The notes beneath the pieces are model-generated. The model was not told the origin of the DNA. It ran no database searches and saw only the letters and a program-made list of their open reading frames with translations. A program made the translations under genes and the position numbers. Shown here in pieces: positions 30,589 through 43,503 of a stretch of 64,000 nucleotides of DNA (position 1 is the stretch's first letter; every line of letters starts with the position of its first letter). Source of the stretch: Dermanyssus gallinae (taxonomy: Eukaryota > Arthropoda > Arachnida > Mesostigmata > Dermanyssidae); contig QVRM01002391.1 in assembly GCA_003439945.1 (NCBI GenBank), positions 1-64,000 on the forward strand, given 5' to 3'.

Positions 30589-32430
30589 CCGTCCCCTACG
30601 GGCTTGGCACTTAACCTGAGGTGTACCTTCAATGCACCGAGGGCCGGACATGTTAAGATATCTAGCGTTTTTCCAACAGTCCTTGTGGCAGGATGACCGC
30701 TGACTCTCAGCAGCGGTATGGTTTACTATCGTTTCGTAATGAGCATCGCTCAAAGAAAATTCGACCAACAACAGGAATCGAGCCGGGCGATCCTTGTTAG
30801 CTGAAGTTATGTGGTCGATTGAATGAATGATCGACTAATCGTTCACTTAGCTAAATGTGATTGTGTAGCATTGATTAACTGACGTCATTGACCCTAGTTA
30901 GCTAATAATAAGGTCATATATGGCTCCTCCTGCCGAGGAATGCGTAGATACATAGGCAGGTAGAAAGAGAGAAAGACGAAAGAGAAGAAGAAGGGAGGGA
31001 GGGAGAGAGAGGGAATTAAAATCAAAACTAACGCTAATTTGACGGAACAAAATAAGTATTGTGCAGCAACGCAACGCATGTCGCTGTGTCCGCATACCCA
31101 CAAAGCTATTAGCTTGACTCTTCGGGTCGGAGGCGATGGTGCTGTCGTTGTAGTCGCACCGTGACAGGAGCTTATCGGGCGTATGTCGCTTGATCCGCAG
31201 CGCAGTGGGTTGTTCGACGCGCGACGCCTCTTTGCTGGACTTCGAATGAGAGCCGAGATGTGATGACGCTGACATCGGAATCGGTAGTGGGCGCACGCAG
31301 CGGCGGCGGCGGAGGCAGCGGCAGCAGCAGCGTCGGCGTCGGCGATGTCACACGAGACGAACGAGGGGTCCACGAGGCGGTCCACGAGGGACTGACAACC
31401 ACAAGACCGGAAAGGCCAGCGTTCGAAGGCCCGCCTGCCTGGCGCGACTGGCGCTCGCTAACATCGTTCGTTCGACGTGCTTTGCGATACGACCTGCGTT
31501 GCCCTGCCCAAGCAACCAACCAACCACCTCAGCAGAGTTTACCGTCTACAGTCTCCAGTCGCTACTGGCTGGCGGCTCTCAATGGCTGCGCACAGAGCCA
31601 ATGGAAGTAGCAGAAAGATAATAGATGACTTTGTGTGTGTGTGTGTTCGTTAGTGTGTGTGTGTGGGCGTGAGTGTGGGTGTGTGTGTGTGCGAGTGTGT
31701 GGCCTTATGGCTGTGTAGGCTGACCAAAAACAGCTGGAATCTCCGATCGATGTCCGATTTATCTCGCCCTCGACCCCGCGCCAAAATCGAACGTGACTGC
31801 TCCCCCCTGCTTTTAACAACTCTCCCGCCTCGGGGTTGTACCCACTGTTGTAGGGGTAGAGCCGCAGCAATGTTGCCGCTTGCCGGCGATCTCTGTTGCT
31901 CTTGTGGTTGATTCGATGTCACGCCGCAGGCTCGTTCTCTGGCATCGCCAGATTTTCCCGTTCCGTTAGTATCTGGCCGAATGTCAACTGCCGAAGGCCG
32001 GAGATCTCTGCCATGTCCCCTTGCAAGAGCTCCCTACTGAACTTCCTGTTGTTAAGGAATTGGGAATCGGATATAAAGACTTCAAAAACCTTAGGGAATC
32101 TCGTATCCTACATCTCTTACACTTGCGTATCGCTGCAGTCGCACAGTCGTGGCGGGTCCTGTCGAGCCCTTTGCCAGCGAGTCTTTTACTCCTGTTCAAG
32201 TTCCGTTCATTCCTTCCTTCTGCCACTTTTACGGCGCCTACCGCAAACAGCTTATCATCCGTAATAGGCAGACCCGTTTCTGGCTATGTGCACGAGGTTC
32301 CCACTGTAAGGGACACTCGAATGTCGCCGATGCCACTTCCTCTGCCGGTCGGCTGAAAATGCTTTGACAGTGTCTGTCAAAGCCCTCTGTTCCTTCTAAT
32401 CCAACTAAATCGAGATTTTTTTTTTTAACT
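30589..32430. other. GC-rich block with triplet repeats and (GT)n; no firm gene
   Basis: A block near 31290-31350 has (GGC)n/(AGC)n runs; it differs from copy B by a 12-bp gain in B, so frames on both strands stay open. The plus strand could encode a Gly/Ser-rich peptide (from 31260) and the minus strand an Ala-rich one, but neither has other support. A TSS-like stretch of ACCAACCAACCACC and TCAGT motifs near 31520-31560 makes a host 5' UTR or promoter conceivable. A (GT)n run lies at 31632-31702. 31592-33718 has no counterpart in copy B. Confidence 0.35.
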
Positions 32431-34200
32431 GGTTCCATTGCCAGGTAAATACTATTGTACAGTGTTTATACCATGTTGCCTTGTGACTCTCATTAGTTTA
32501 AGCACTTCAAGCGTGAACTTCGTAACGCCAAGGCTAATTTTTATAAGACGTGCTTTAGGCAACTCCAGGGTGGCACTTTCAACTTTTGGAACTTTATTAA
32601 TGGTTCGTGTGGCAGAGCCAGAACGTCGATGGAACTTCCTACTACTCTGGAAGCCAGTTCTGGGCTTGCGACTGACCCAACGGATATAGTGACGGAGCTA
32701 AATCACCATTTTGCTACGGTGGGATCCAATACAGTAAAGGCTCTCCAAGTCAAGGAAAACGTTCAGCCAGCTCTGGAGGCCACCTGGTTTAAGAAAGATT
32801 TGTCAATCTCTTTTTTGCCAGTAAGTACGCCGGAGGTACAGAAACGTTTAGAATCCACGAAGGCTTCTTGGGGCTGCAGGAATCCCAGACCGATTGCTAA
32901 AGCTGTCCTCCGTCACTCTTTCTCGTCCATTGGCGCATATTATAAACCGTTCCCTGACTACTGGTGTTTTTCCCGCTAGACTAAAGGTGTCCACTTGAAA
33001 AGGTAGTTAAATCCAGATGCGAAGGGCACCTTAGTTCGATTGGTTTCTTTTCGAGGAATCAGTTTGGATTTCGTAAGGCACGCCCAACGGAGCTTGCCCT
33101 CGCTCATCTATATCAGGAGGTCGCAAATTCTTTCCAGGACAACCAACTTTGCCTTGGCGTCACTTTGGATGTTTCCGCCGCCTTCAACTGTGTAAATCAT
33201 TCGTTGTTCTTACATATGCTCGAAAAACTTGGTTGTGATAGCACTGCTGTGTCCTCGTTTAGGTCATACCTAGCGGAGAAGCAGCAGGCGGTAAAGGTAG
33301 GTTGATTTGAATCGCCCCTAGAAGAAGTAAACATAGGGACGCCACAAGGGTCAATCTTAGGACCGTTTATGTTTATCTTTTTGATCAACTTCATTATTGA
33401 AGAGATCGCGTCAGATGGGTTCTGTACGCCCATCGTCTATGCTGATAATACGACCTTACCTTTTCGTATTCAACCATCTGGGATACAGGCTGACGTACTG
33501 AAGGCTATGCAAGTAGTAGACTATGCTATTCTTGTGTTTGAAAAATTCGGTCTGGTAATAAATGCGGAAATACGGAAGTGACACTTTCCTCTACTATCAA
33601 ATGTCTGGGCTCAACTTTACATGAGACGCTTAGATGGCATGATCACTTAGACGTTATTACGCCTAAATGCTATGCAGTCATTTCATCTATTCGTCGTCTA
33701 CGAGAACTAGGAGTGCCTGTCGAGGCTCTTCTTATGGTGCATAAAATGCTATTAATGCCAGTTTATTGTTATGGTATTTCAATTTAGGTATTTCATAATA
33801 AAGGTGTAACTCATAGGGCCGAAGTCATTCAGAATGGTGCCCTCAGGGTAGTATTTAACCTGCGCCGCAACGTATCGGTTCGCAAGTGTTTTCAAGACTT
33901 TAAGCTTTTACCACTTAGGGATATTTACAGAACGGTAAAAATTGCCATGCTTGCATTTAAGGTGTATAGAAGAATTCTTCCGGATGATGCTGCTTTTCCT
34001 ATAAGAGCTGCTGTTAGACGCACAACTCGACGTGCAACGGAATTTGTGAGGCCAGTAGCTCTAAAGCAGCCCACTCGTCATGCTCTCGCATGCACCATGC
34101 CAACTATCTGGACCGAACTTCCCAAAGAAATTCGTGTACTTACTTCAGTCAGATTATTTAAACGTGAGGTGAAAATATAGGTAACGAGTAAAAACTCTAG
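32430..34200 (+). pseudogene. N3: decayed CR1/Jockey-group non-LTR retrotransposon ORF2
   Basis: Landmarks appear in order across several frames: VTELNHHFATVGSNTV near 32690; FGFRKARPTELALAHLYQEV near 33065; LGVTLDVSAAFNCVNHS near 33155; NIGTPQGSILGPFMFIFLI near 33330; then IVYADNTTLPF at 33430. In the last, the RT catalytic YADD reads YADN, a loss-of-function change. The C-terminal part from 33578 (LGSTLHETLRWHDHLD, LRELGVPVEALLMVHK, VFNLRRNVSVRKCF, PTIWTELPKEIR) runs to a stop at 34178-34180. Many stops separate the pieces. The 3' portion from 33719 is duplicated at 57113-57574. Confidence 0.85.
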
Positions 34201-35047
34201 TCAAAACTAGTTACCCGTCATTAGGTTGAAGAAAGCGTGTCATGTATGTAAACGGGAGAAGTTTTTAGCACCTTTAATTGCTAGTTTCTTATGGAGTGAG
34301 ACATGTTGAAGTATGAAATCGATAAAGTTGGTGTAAATACATATTTTAAATCTTTTTATATACGAGAATTTAAGCATTGTGAAATTGCGGTTCCGTGAAT
34401 AAAACTCAAAAATTAATTAATAATTAGATTTGTCTCTACACTATGCAGAGTCATAGCCTACACGTGGCCTACGAGTTCATTGAGGACATAAAGCCTATTT
34501 GCCTATGAAACCTAAGAATAGATGATAATTTGTATTATATATCATTAAGGACAGAATATATAGTATTATATATAATTACGGACAGAAATCTTATTTAGCT
34601 AAGAACCCTAAGAAAGGATGATTATTAGTAATTGTTGTAGATCGTCACAGATCGATTAGACGTCATAGATAAAAGCCTTCCGTCATAAAGCTGGCGTAAC
34701 AGTTTGTCGAAATTGCCCTTTAGTGAGTCCGTATTATATCATATTTCTGACAATTTTATTATGGTCGCCATTGGAATTCGAATTTAGAGCTAGATGAATG
34801 CTAACATTTGTCCTATCATAACAAGACGTGTAGTCGCGTGTCCACTCACTGTGTGGATTAGAGGGGCCAGACCGTCCCGCTCGGTTTACAACTGACGTCT
34901 CTTCCAAGGCGCTTTTATTTAGGAGCACGAATATGGTCAAAACCACAATACACACATACATTAACGTAAGCACACGTATTGTATAGAATAATTACTGTTA
35001 TTGGCAAAGACACTCTTCTTCGTGCAGAAGGCTTATAAACAAGTAGA
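34201..35047. other. AT-rich duplicated flank, no gene recognised
   Basis: Presumed 3' UTR of N3 followed by AT-rich DNA. It is nearly identical to 57575-58441. No supported feature. Confidence 0.5.
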
Positions 35048-38000
35048 ACTTCCGCAAGCTAGGGGTTGACGCTGCCCAAAACCTCTACTAGAAAATGTAG
35101 GTTATTAGCGGTATAGAGTGCCTTTCCAGAAGCTGCTTGGTAGCTGGAGCGATCTCTGCTGCAGGCGTGACTTTTATTTCCTCCACTATTTTCGCTGCAA
35201 GCCCAAACTGCTGCGCATACCTGTGACACCCGAGCCATACTCATTCAAAATAGACCTGTTCTTCCCGCAGGAAACTAATTTACGGGCGGTCACGTTATGT
35301 AAACTAAAACGTGTAAAGCGTATAGGAGCCCCTATTGTTTACATGCTTAGGTTAGTGATCAGGGCTTACTTTCAAGCTCTCCAACAGAAACTGGGGAAGC
35401 CTGCCTCTGCAATCCTGCAAAACGCACTCGGACGGGCCTCGTTTAGCGTGACCACGTGCCAGTCTGCAACCTCAGCGGCCTTCCGTCAACGCTATCACCA
35501 CAAGGAACAATGAAAATTTAGTATAATTTCTGTTCAGTGGTTTGAGGTTGGGGACAAGGCTAACCGGGGCGGGGGTTCACGCCGTACCCCCATCGTTGTC
35601 ATCACTGTACGCACCATTTCGCGTCTGCTTGGCGGTGGCGGTGGTGGCGGCGGCAGTGGTAAGGGCGACAACGGCAGTGGCGGCATCAGCAACATCGCTA
35701 TGACTTCCACGGACATATACCCCCCCCCGTTCCCCCCGCCCAGCACCCCTCGCTGTAGCACTCCATCAATGAGGGTAGTAGGGAATAGTGGCGGTGATGA
35801 GGGGCACAATGATGGGTAGCCATGAAGTGTGAACGACCGGCGACGAAGCGATCAAGCGACCCATTGCAAAGGGCCACCACCGGGCCTTGGAAACGTCAAG
35901 AGTCGGCTTTGCCAAGAGTCACCGTATGACGACGACAACAATGACAATGAAGCAGAGATTCGAACCAATTGAATTTGCCGCCAGGTTCTGGCCTGTTCCG
36001 GGCTGATGAACAGGCTTGCCCGTCGCCCGACGTGCGTACCCACGCACCGCAACGCAGTTACTTACATGCTCTTGGTCCCGAACTTGGAGGCTTGAGACCC
36101 TCGGAGGCAAACCGATAGCAGGCGAGAAATGGTCACGAAAAGATGCACGAGAAGAACGGTAATCTGTGTTCAATGCTGGGGCAAAGAAACGACGAGGAGC
36201 GGAAGGCTTCCGGGGAACTGAGGCTGGCGGGAGTGAAAAACGAAGGGCAGAAACGCCGTATGAGCCCGGCGAGCATCGTGGATGGAGCGGAAGGAACAGG
36301 CAGGATTGAACGTCGTCGTCGCCAGCCAGTCCGTCAACGAGTTAGCAGCTCGTCAGCAGTCAGCACAACCCTCCAGAAAGGAATAAGAGAAGGCTTTATG
36401 CCGTGTTATAATAGTAATAGAAGGAAACCCACCGAAAGACAGAAATTTGTAAAACGGGGGCGCTTGCCGCATAAGAGAGAGCCGCGGTGCATTCGTAGTA
36501 GTAGTAATTGTTATTGTAGTATTTGCAGCAGCAGCAAAGCCATAACCCATAAGAAGGGGTTGAAGTAATATTAAAGAATGGTTCCAGCTCCTCGCCTCTT
36601 CCTGAGGCCATTTAGGTGAGAGGTTTTTAGTGGGTATTATGCCAACAGCATCGGCATCGAGTCCCACACTACCCGGTGTGCGTAAACGCACATTTCCCTC
36701 TCACCATAAAAAAAAAGCCATACCCACATAAACCACTACCGATGAATACCACGAGCAGCATCAGGACGCTGTCCATCGTCGCCGCCGAAGGCCTTAGGCT
36801 GCAGTGACAGGTCAAGCGATGATAGGTTACTTTACCGTCGTTACGCATGCCAAAAATCAGCTAAGCTCACGTCGTTACAACCATCGTCGGGAAGCCAAGG
36901 TGACGCCTCGAAGGAACTCGACGACGGCAAGGATAAGAAGAAATTGTATGTTATGTAAGAAAGATATAAACACATTCTTCAGTTAGTTAGTAGTGATTCA
37001 AAACATTATTCCCAGAAAGAGGAACGGGGATACGGAGAGTTAGGTAGCTAGCTACACCTCTCGCCCTTAGCCGCCAACATTGCCTTGCTACGTACGCCGT
37101 TCTGGCTTGCCGATCGTGTCGCCCCAAGAAATTCAGCCAGCCAACTTACCAGCCACTACTACTGACGGCAACAAGACGAATAAGCGACAAAGAACTGGTA
37201 GTAGCGGCGAAAATCTGGCGCTGCCGCCATTCCACTCCCCCACCGTTGTTCCCACGATTTCCTCCTGCAGCTCATTCCTTCATGGCGTCGTCGTAGTTGT
37301 CGTAGTGATGATGATCGTTGTCCTATTGACTTGACGTGGTTTACCGCCGAAACCATCATCGACACAGGGGCGCTCGCCTACCCGGCCCCCTCTTCGTTGA
37401 GTTCGTCGCATTCACTTCATCTTCAACGCAAGGCTTCGTTGGCGTGCGGTATAGACGCTGCCGACGCGACGGTTGGGTTGTTGTTGTTGTTGCTAATGTT
37501 GCTGCTGCTATTGTTGTTGTCGTTGTTGCTGTTGTTATCGCCGTCGTCGTCGTCGTCGTCGTCGAGGCGCGTAAATCTTAAAGCTATAAATAAGCTACAC
37601 CGAAAGGAAGTGCGCATAAGAAGACGACAGTGGAAGTAGCGGTAGTGGCATCGGCATCGGCGGCGACTACACGGTACCAGCGGAGAAGCGCCGAAGCAAA
37701 CGAATTGTAACGCTCCAACAAAATAGCAACGAAAGTATGGGCAGAGCTGCTGAGCCAAGAGGTAACGAGGGAGGCTGAAGTGGCCGCGCCGAACCACAAC
37801 ACTAGGGGTCGCTCTCCGCTCCCCCCCGCTGCATTGCTGTTGTTGGCGTCGTCACTTTCACCGCTCCCATTGTTGTTGTTGTTGTTGTAGTCGTCGATGA
37901 TGTCGATGATGATGTTGTTGTTAATGTTGTGGTCGTCGTCGATGTTCTTGTTGTTGCCGCCATGATTGGCACAATTAACACACGACGGCTTACAGTACGC

Positions 38001-38247
38001 TCTAGGCATGGCGCATACGGGAAAACGACTGCGCCCTCATTCCAAGGAGTGAACATCTCTAACACGGCCCCAGTGTTTATCGTAAAGCGAAGGCCGAGAG
38101 TTGGGGGAACGCTGAAGTCAAGGCCAGAGAACTGTGACGTGAGACATATCTTAAGTTCGCCCAAATTGACAAAGCTTTATTCTTATATTTTTTTACACTT
38201 ATGCGACCGCACACATTTGTGACATAAAACGACCAATTAAATGGTAT

Positions 38248-38250
<3 letters not shown>
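35048..38250. other. Trinucleotide-rich spacer, no gene recognised
   Basis: Contains (GGC)n near 35630-35690, a C tract at 35720-35727, (GTA)n near 36495-36530 and (GTT)n/(GTC)n at 37480-37565 and 37855-37960. These create Leu-, Val-, Asn- or Asp-run frames on every strand. I saw no domain, splice-supported exon or start. The dense CNN/GNN repeats with moderate GC resemble UTR or intron DNA of arthropod genes. Confidence 0.4.

Positions 38251-38255
<5 letters not shown>

Positions 38256-38295
<40 letters not shown>
38256..38295. repeat. (TA)n microsatellite
   Basis: About 40 bp of alternating TA, preceded by a short (CA)n run. No transposon end abuts it. Confidence 0.95.
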
Positions 38296-38298
<3 letters not shown>

Positions 38299-40539
38299 TA
38301 AATGCTCACTTTTCTACGTTACGAGCAAAGTCATGGCCATTGGTCCTACTGCTGCTGCTAAGGAGTTTTTGTTACTTCATCTAGATCTATCACCGTCGAT
38401 GTGTGTGGTAGCGGCGCTTTAACCTTGCCTGCTTCGTTCGACCGCAGATATGTATAGTTCATAGTCGGTCACGGTAGTCGACCGTAATCAATCTACGAGT
38501 AGCAACTAAGCGTTTACTCTGTTTGATCAGTTTTCGCCTATTGCTAGCGGAACACATTATATCTAACGCATGGGAAGTAGCAACCGTTTCGAGTGCTGTA
38601 GCTGTAGTCACGTTAGTAGTAGCAGCGTAGTAGTAAAAGCTCGCACAGCATCAGCAGCAGCAGCGGCGGCGGCAATAACCATAAAACGCATCCGTTGACG
38701 CTGAACTTTCTCAGCAACGGCCGTAACAGTTCAGAGACACCGATGACGACGACGCCGCTGGCCGTCGAAGCTTAGCGTGCCACACGTAGAAGCGTATATC
38801 TTTAGCTATTTTCTATGTATATGAGGTGAGTTTGTTGCATATTATCTGCGATTCTAATATAGGTTTCAATAGACCGTTGTTCGTCGTCGTTACGTCGCTA
38901 GTGTGAAGTTTCTGGCACCGAAAGCGCTTTATGCAGCTTCCCCGCACGGGTGCATTGCGTGGGCGAGTAGGAACACCGGTGTTTCGTCGTTTAAGAGAGC
39001 TTCTTTATGGGCTACTAGTTCAAAACGGCGCCCGATTCGACCCAAAAGCGCAGAACTGGCGTAGGGGGACTCTAATCAAAGCCGAAGATGTATGGATAGT
39101 GCTCGTCGTGCAGAAATGTTTAGGTGAATGAATAATTTGTTTGCTTCTAGCTCCCTAGCAGAGAGAGAGGCCCTTTGCCCAGGCCAGATTTGTGGGTGCA
39201 AGTCAGTGTCGATCGAGACCCAAGGCATGATCGAGAAACGGCACGGACGAACGAGAATGCCACCATGGAACACGGAGCACGCAGATCATGGCACATTTGC
39301 GTTTGGATTTTAGCGCTCCTCATTCTGAATGCCTCCTGGGCAATTGTTTGACATTTCGGGATTCTATGCCGCGCACTACAACACCTGAAGAGGTGTCGGC
39401 ACAAGACGCATCCGTAGAAGTTCCTCTGTATTCCATCATCATCAGAGGGTTAGCGCCCTGGCACCATGACGAGTGAATGATATAATGTCATTGCTGTACG
39501 AGGCCGTCCTAGTACTTCTGCCGATGAAACCTACGTTCAACCGCCAAAGAGCAAGAACGCGTATGGGGATAAACCTATTTGGCGGCAAACGCTCGGTCCC
39601 ACACTTTACCACGTCTTTTGCCGGGGTCGGCACTTTAAGCGCTCGGCCTGGCTTGAACCGTACAGCGTGACCCAGGGTACCCGTGTGCAGCGCATATCAC
39701 ATCACTATTGCTCTGATATCTCGCTCCGGAGAGATAGTTCTACAGGTTTTTAGACAAATAACATAGCAATCGCATGGGGTCATTTTCGTACAATCAGAAA
39801 GTAGAGCTTTCAATGAGCTCAACTTTCTGAAAGCTGTCAACGGTGGAATATATATATATATATTGCTTTTCATTGATGGGGTAAGGTTTTTATTTCTAAA
39901 GGTGGTTTTCCGCTCTCGAATGCGTGCAGAAATAAGGTGGTCCACGTGCTGGAAGGTGGCCCACTGCTGACAGAGCATCTGCCAGAACGTGGAGTCTAAA
40001 GAAAACGTTTGACCCTTAATTCGTAGGAATGGGCCATCTCACACTCAAAAGCTGATCCGGCCCCCGGTACCCGCATTTTCATCCCTGATTTTCGACTTCA
40101 ATTGGGCACCGCAGGAGTCTTCGCCTTTTACATCACGAAGTATTTTACAGGGCCAGAACATTGCCAAACTTAGATGTTTCTTTTTTATTAGAAAATCGAC
40201 CACCGATACATGCATGCTCCGCTTTTCGGGGACTGTGGGCAAAACCGAACACACGGTCTAGGCTAGCACATGACGACACGCGATACTGGAGGATTCGCGC
40301 AGAGAACCTGCGTCGAAACCGCCTTGCACACACAGTCGAGATAAGCGTAGTAGTGCCATGCCGAGCCTGTCGAAGTGGAGGAGGAACCCGGAATTTGGAG
40401 AGTGAGGGGGCACTTAGTGCCAATACCGCTGCCGGAACCGACCGTGCAGGAGGCATTCTTTGAAGCCTCTTAGAAACGTCGCGTCGTACCCTGCAGCCGC
40501 ATTGTCCAGCAGCGGCACCAGTTCGATCAGCTGCTGAGC
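38296..40539. other. Unique DNA, no gene recognised
   Basis: Small frames on both strands show no family features. A short AGC/GGC run lies near 38650-38675 and a short (TA)n at 39849-39862. Nothing here supports a coding call. Confidence 0.4.
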
Positions 40540-40859
40540 CAATGCTACTTATCAGCAGTGACCGGCGTGTTAGGCGCGCGGGTATGAATGTGACCCTGTA
40601 TAGAATATCGGCGACACCCTCATTGCTTGGTCTAAATACTAATGTGCCTGAAATAAAAACAGTTGCATTTAGTGCACCTACACATTCCCGCACAGGTCGC
40701 AAAATGGTGATATATGGTTCGCTAGAAGTGATCAGATCCGCAACCGTTTTTGGGATTTCTCTTCAGAGGAGACCTAAGACAGTCGCTTCTAACAGATCGA
40801 ATTGCTTTGAAAGGTCGAACGGCAATTGACGCTTGTCAAGAAGACGTGTCGCTAATCTT

Positions 40860-41340
40860 CCTTTTTTCTATTAGTTCATACCTTCAAGCTTTAAAAGAGC
40901 ATATGCTAAGGTATTGCGTTGCAGTCTGCGGTGGTGCGTACATGGCAGTCTTGCAAAGTTTCCAGAATGCTCAGAACGATGCACTACAAGCGGTGCTTGG
41001 TGTGTGTGTGCACACTATCATCTCTCAAGTGCAGCAAGCTTTAAAGGATAAGTAAACACATTTGCAGGGCTGATATTTAAATACGCCTGAATTAGGGGAA
41101 ATACCGTGAGAATGCCACTCTTTGTGTAACCCTTTAAATTGCTCAATAAGATACGTTTTCAATCAATACATAACAGAAGCTCTCGAATTTTAGACAGAAT
41201 CCTTTACTCACTATATTTTAGGAAAGCTAACTTAGGGGAGATACCGCGAAGATGTCACCCCTTGGGTAACCCTTTATTTGATTCATGTCATTTGAGAGAG
41301 GCAGTGCAGAGATCTCTTCGTAAGGGTCAGGCAGGTGGAC
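40860..41340 (+). pseudogene. Possible non-LTR ORF2 C-terminal remnant
   Basis: The plus-strand frame near 40880-41055 reads LRYCVAVCGGAYMAVLQSFQ then NAQNDALQAVLGV. This resembles the region after the RT thumb of CR1/Jockey elements (typically YC..VWG...LQ..QN.ALR.). Downstream pieces (LNKIRFQSIHNRSSRILDR, 41139 onward) may continue it. No RT catalytic motif was found, so this rests on one motif only. Confidence 0.3.
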
Positions 41341-41354
41341 GTATGGTGCGTTAT

Positions 41355-41720
41355 AGACTCTGAAGAGCACAGCCGACGGATGCACTCTGTGCACTTTCGC
41401 AACAATCTGCTATAGACGTGGCAACTTAAACATGCAAGATCAGACCACAGGTCAGAGGCACAGAAAATATCCAGGTCTCTAACTTTTCAACAGACTTGTT
41501 TAGCTTTTCCCATTCCGGTGCACGGCGTAATTTTAACTACACAACGCGAGTCATTTCCCAGATTGACAAAGTACTGGCCTCGTCTAAATTGTAAAACGCC
41601 TTTTAAGCAAATTTAAGTTTGCCTGACTCAGATGACCTCATACTCTGCCGAGACATACATCAGCCTTGAAATAACCTTAAAGTGCAGTCGCCAGACGTCA
41701 CCTACCTCTCAATGAAGACA
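41355..41720 (-). pseudogene. Degenerate antisense N1 fragment
   Basis: Minus-strand nucleotide similarity to the N1 C-terminus. GAATGGGAAAAGCTAAACAA (reverse complement around 41490-41510) parallels GAGTGGGAAGCTAAAGTCGA of N1 near 25607. The block AGCACAGCCGACGGATGCAC near 41368 parallels AGCACAGTCGACAGACGCAC near 3126 in the other degenerate copy. No frame is intact. Confidence 0.5.
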
Positions 41721-41915
41721 GTCTAGAGCTGTGCGCACTGCTGGACGATGTGCGCAGTAAAGGTCGTCCCAGTATAATAGAGCACACGTTCCTCCACACC
41801 ACAGGCAGTCAGAGATTTGTTAAGTTTACAACGACAAAAAAAATTAACCATGACAGACGCCCACTTACCCCCACTAAGGGGGTTTCAAGCTGCAGACGGA
41901 GTTTTGACTATACTA

Positions 41916-43503
41916 AAGTGTGTTGCAAAAAATGAGCAACTCATGTTTTTTGGTGATAATTTCGGCTTGGTTTATTTGAATGGCTTGAATTTTAAGCGCA
42001 TGCTGTACATGACGAAACACGAGTATGGTGGTAATTTCGTTGCAATCTCACAATCGGTTCATACAAAAAATAAAAAAGTGTGAAAAAACAGTGTTGCAAA
42101 ATATTAGCAACAATAACGCCTTACGGCGTATTCGATTCTTAGCAGGGCTGTATGACTCATTTGAAACTACATATTTTATTCTAGAAACGGGGTTTTCGTT
42201 CCTTCTTCTGAATCTAATCGTAAACTTGGTCTTTCATGGAGTTAATGAGCTGTTGTAAGTACGAAAGTGGAAAATTAGTCCATGCTTGCTGGACAGCTTC
42301 TTTGAGGTCCGACAAATTATCATATTGTCGACCATTTGCGTAAATCTGCTTCACCAAATGTCCCCAACGATTTTCGATGGGATTCAGGTCTGGACTCAAT
42401 GCCGGCCAGTCAAAAAGTGGCACTCCTTGTTCTTGAAAAAATGCTATCGTGCTAGCCGAGGTATGAAACGTGGCGCTGTCTTGTTGAAAAACTGCGTCAG
42501 GTCCCCCAATTCTTCTGAAATGGGCTTCTAACTGGGAACCGACGATACGCTGGCACTTGTCGGAATTGTTTCGGCCCACAATCGATACTAGATCGGACTT
42601 CCCATTATATCCAAACGCGCCCTAATATTTCACAGAACCACCACCGGCCACACGTTTCGAGAACCATTTAGGTTCCTTCCGTGAGTCGTGCCAATAGTAC
42701 TGACGGCCGTCAGGGCCATCGAGATTAATTTCTTTTCATCCGAGAAGACGATGTTTTTCCACTCGTTATCCCAAGTTTGGTATCTATGCGAAAATTCACG
42801 CCGTGCGACATTGTGCTTCGGTTGCAGTCGCGGCATAAGCTTCCTTTTCGCGTATCGCACGTTTTTGTCAAAACTTAACACTCGGTACACTCTAGATCGG
42901 TGCACTGGCACCCCCAAAGTAGTCCTGATCCTGGAAGAAGACATTTGGTCATGAGTAGCCAACTGTATGATCCTTCGCCGATCTTGAATAGTCAAAACTG
43001 GCTTACGCCCACTGTTAGATCTGCACCTTTGGTTTACTCCAGGGTGTAAGAACCTGCTGATGGTGCTCTTATGCCGTCCTAATCTGGTTGCTTTAGCAGT
43101 TACTGTATGACCGAGCTCAGCATATGCCTCAATTCTTGTCTTTTCGTTATCCGAGAGATCCTTTGTACGACCCATGGTTTAAACATACGCTTCGCCGTTA
43201 GTTTGGAACAACGACTAAGCTGTAGAATATTTTGCAGCTATAGAACGATTGATTTAGCTAGACAATATTCGTGACATTTGATCCCCGGGATCGAATATCA
43301 GCTGTAGTATCGACTATTCTCTACAAACAAGAGCTGTTTTTTCACACTTTTTCATTTTTCGTATGAACCGATAGTGAGATTGCAACGAAATTAACACCAT
43401 ACTCGTGTTTCGTCATGTACATCATGCGCTTAAAGCCATTCAAATAAACGAAGCCGAAATTACCACCAAAACACATGAGTTGCTAATTTTTTGCAACACA
43501 CTT
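41916..43503 (-). mobile_element. Tc3-like DNA transposon with ~170-bp inverted terminal repeats
   Basis: The element is 1588 bp and flanked by TA (41914-41915 and 43504-43505). The ends are inverted repeats of about 170-176 bp (41916-42091 and 43334-43503) with few differences; both outer ends read AAGTGTGTTGCAAAAAAT followed by (G/T)AGCAACTCATG. A second, inner version of the outer motif (CAGTGTTGCAAAATATTAGC, 42090-42109) lies just inside the left repeat, giving an inverted-repeat/direct-repeat layout. A decayed transposase is on the minus strand. Confidence 0.92.
42214..43175 (-). pseudogene. Tc3-like transposase, frameshifted
   Basis: The N-terminus at 43175 reads MGRTKDLSDNEKTRIEAYAE, with the HTH TATRLGRHKSTISRFL. 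An SGRKPVLTIQDRRRIIQLA linker follows, then a second DNA-binding segment and the first catalytic Asp in IVFSDEKK. A frameshift near 42735 moves the next part (INLDGPDGRQYYWHDSRKEP) out of frame, and a stop interrupts it near 42622. The C-terminus continues at 42579: GGPDAVFQQDSATFHTSAST, with the second Asp (the usual Asn after it is Ser), and PALSPDLNPIENRWG, with the catalytic Glu. The DD34E triad is therefore still visible, but the gene cannot make a full protein. Confidence 0.9.

Larger units (their letters stand above)
21250..35047. repeat. Segmental duplication, copy A (direct repeat with 48117-58441)
   Basis: Long collinear near-identity with 48117-58441 in the same orientation. Start: GCTTCGATTGCATTCCGCGC at 21251. 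End: GTGCAGAAGGCTTATAAAC near 35022-35040. Matched blocks are 21250-29522 with 48117-55933, 30501-31591 with 55927-57013, and 33719-35047 with 57113-58441. Copy A alone contains the 978-bp N2 insertion and 31592-33718. The copies share old lesions in N1, so the duplication happened after N1 had decayed. A false duplication from unmerged haplotypes in the assembly is also possible. Confidence 0.9.

Noticed and set aside
30770..30840. tRNA-like B-box (GGCTCGATTCC on the minus strand)
   Set aside because: The neighbouring bases cannot form a T stem, and no A box or acceptor stem is present at the right distance.
35940..36000. Second tRNA-like B-box (GGTTCGAATC on the minus strand)
   Set aside because: No cloverleaf could be drawn around it and there is no A box.
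37423..38009. Asn-, Asp-, Val- or Leu-run frames on both strands
   Set aside because: They come from (GTT)n and (GTC)n trinucleotide repeats, which are open in every phase; no flanking domain or splice signal supports them.
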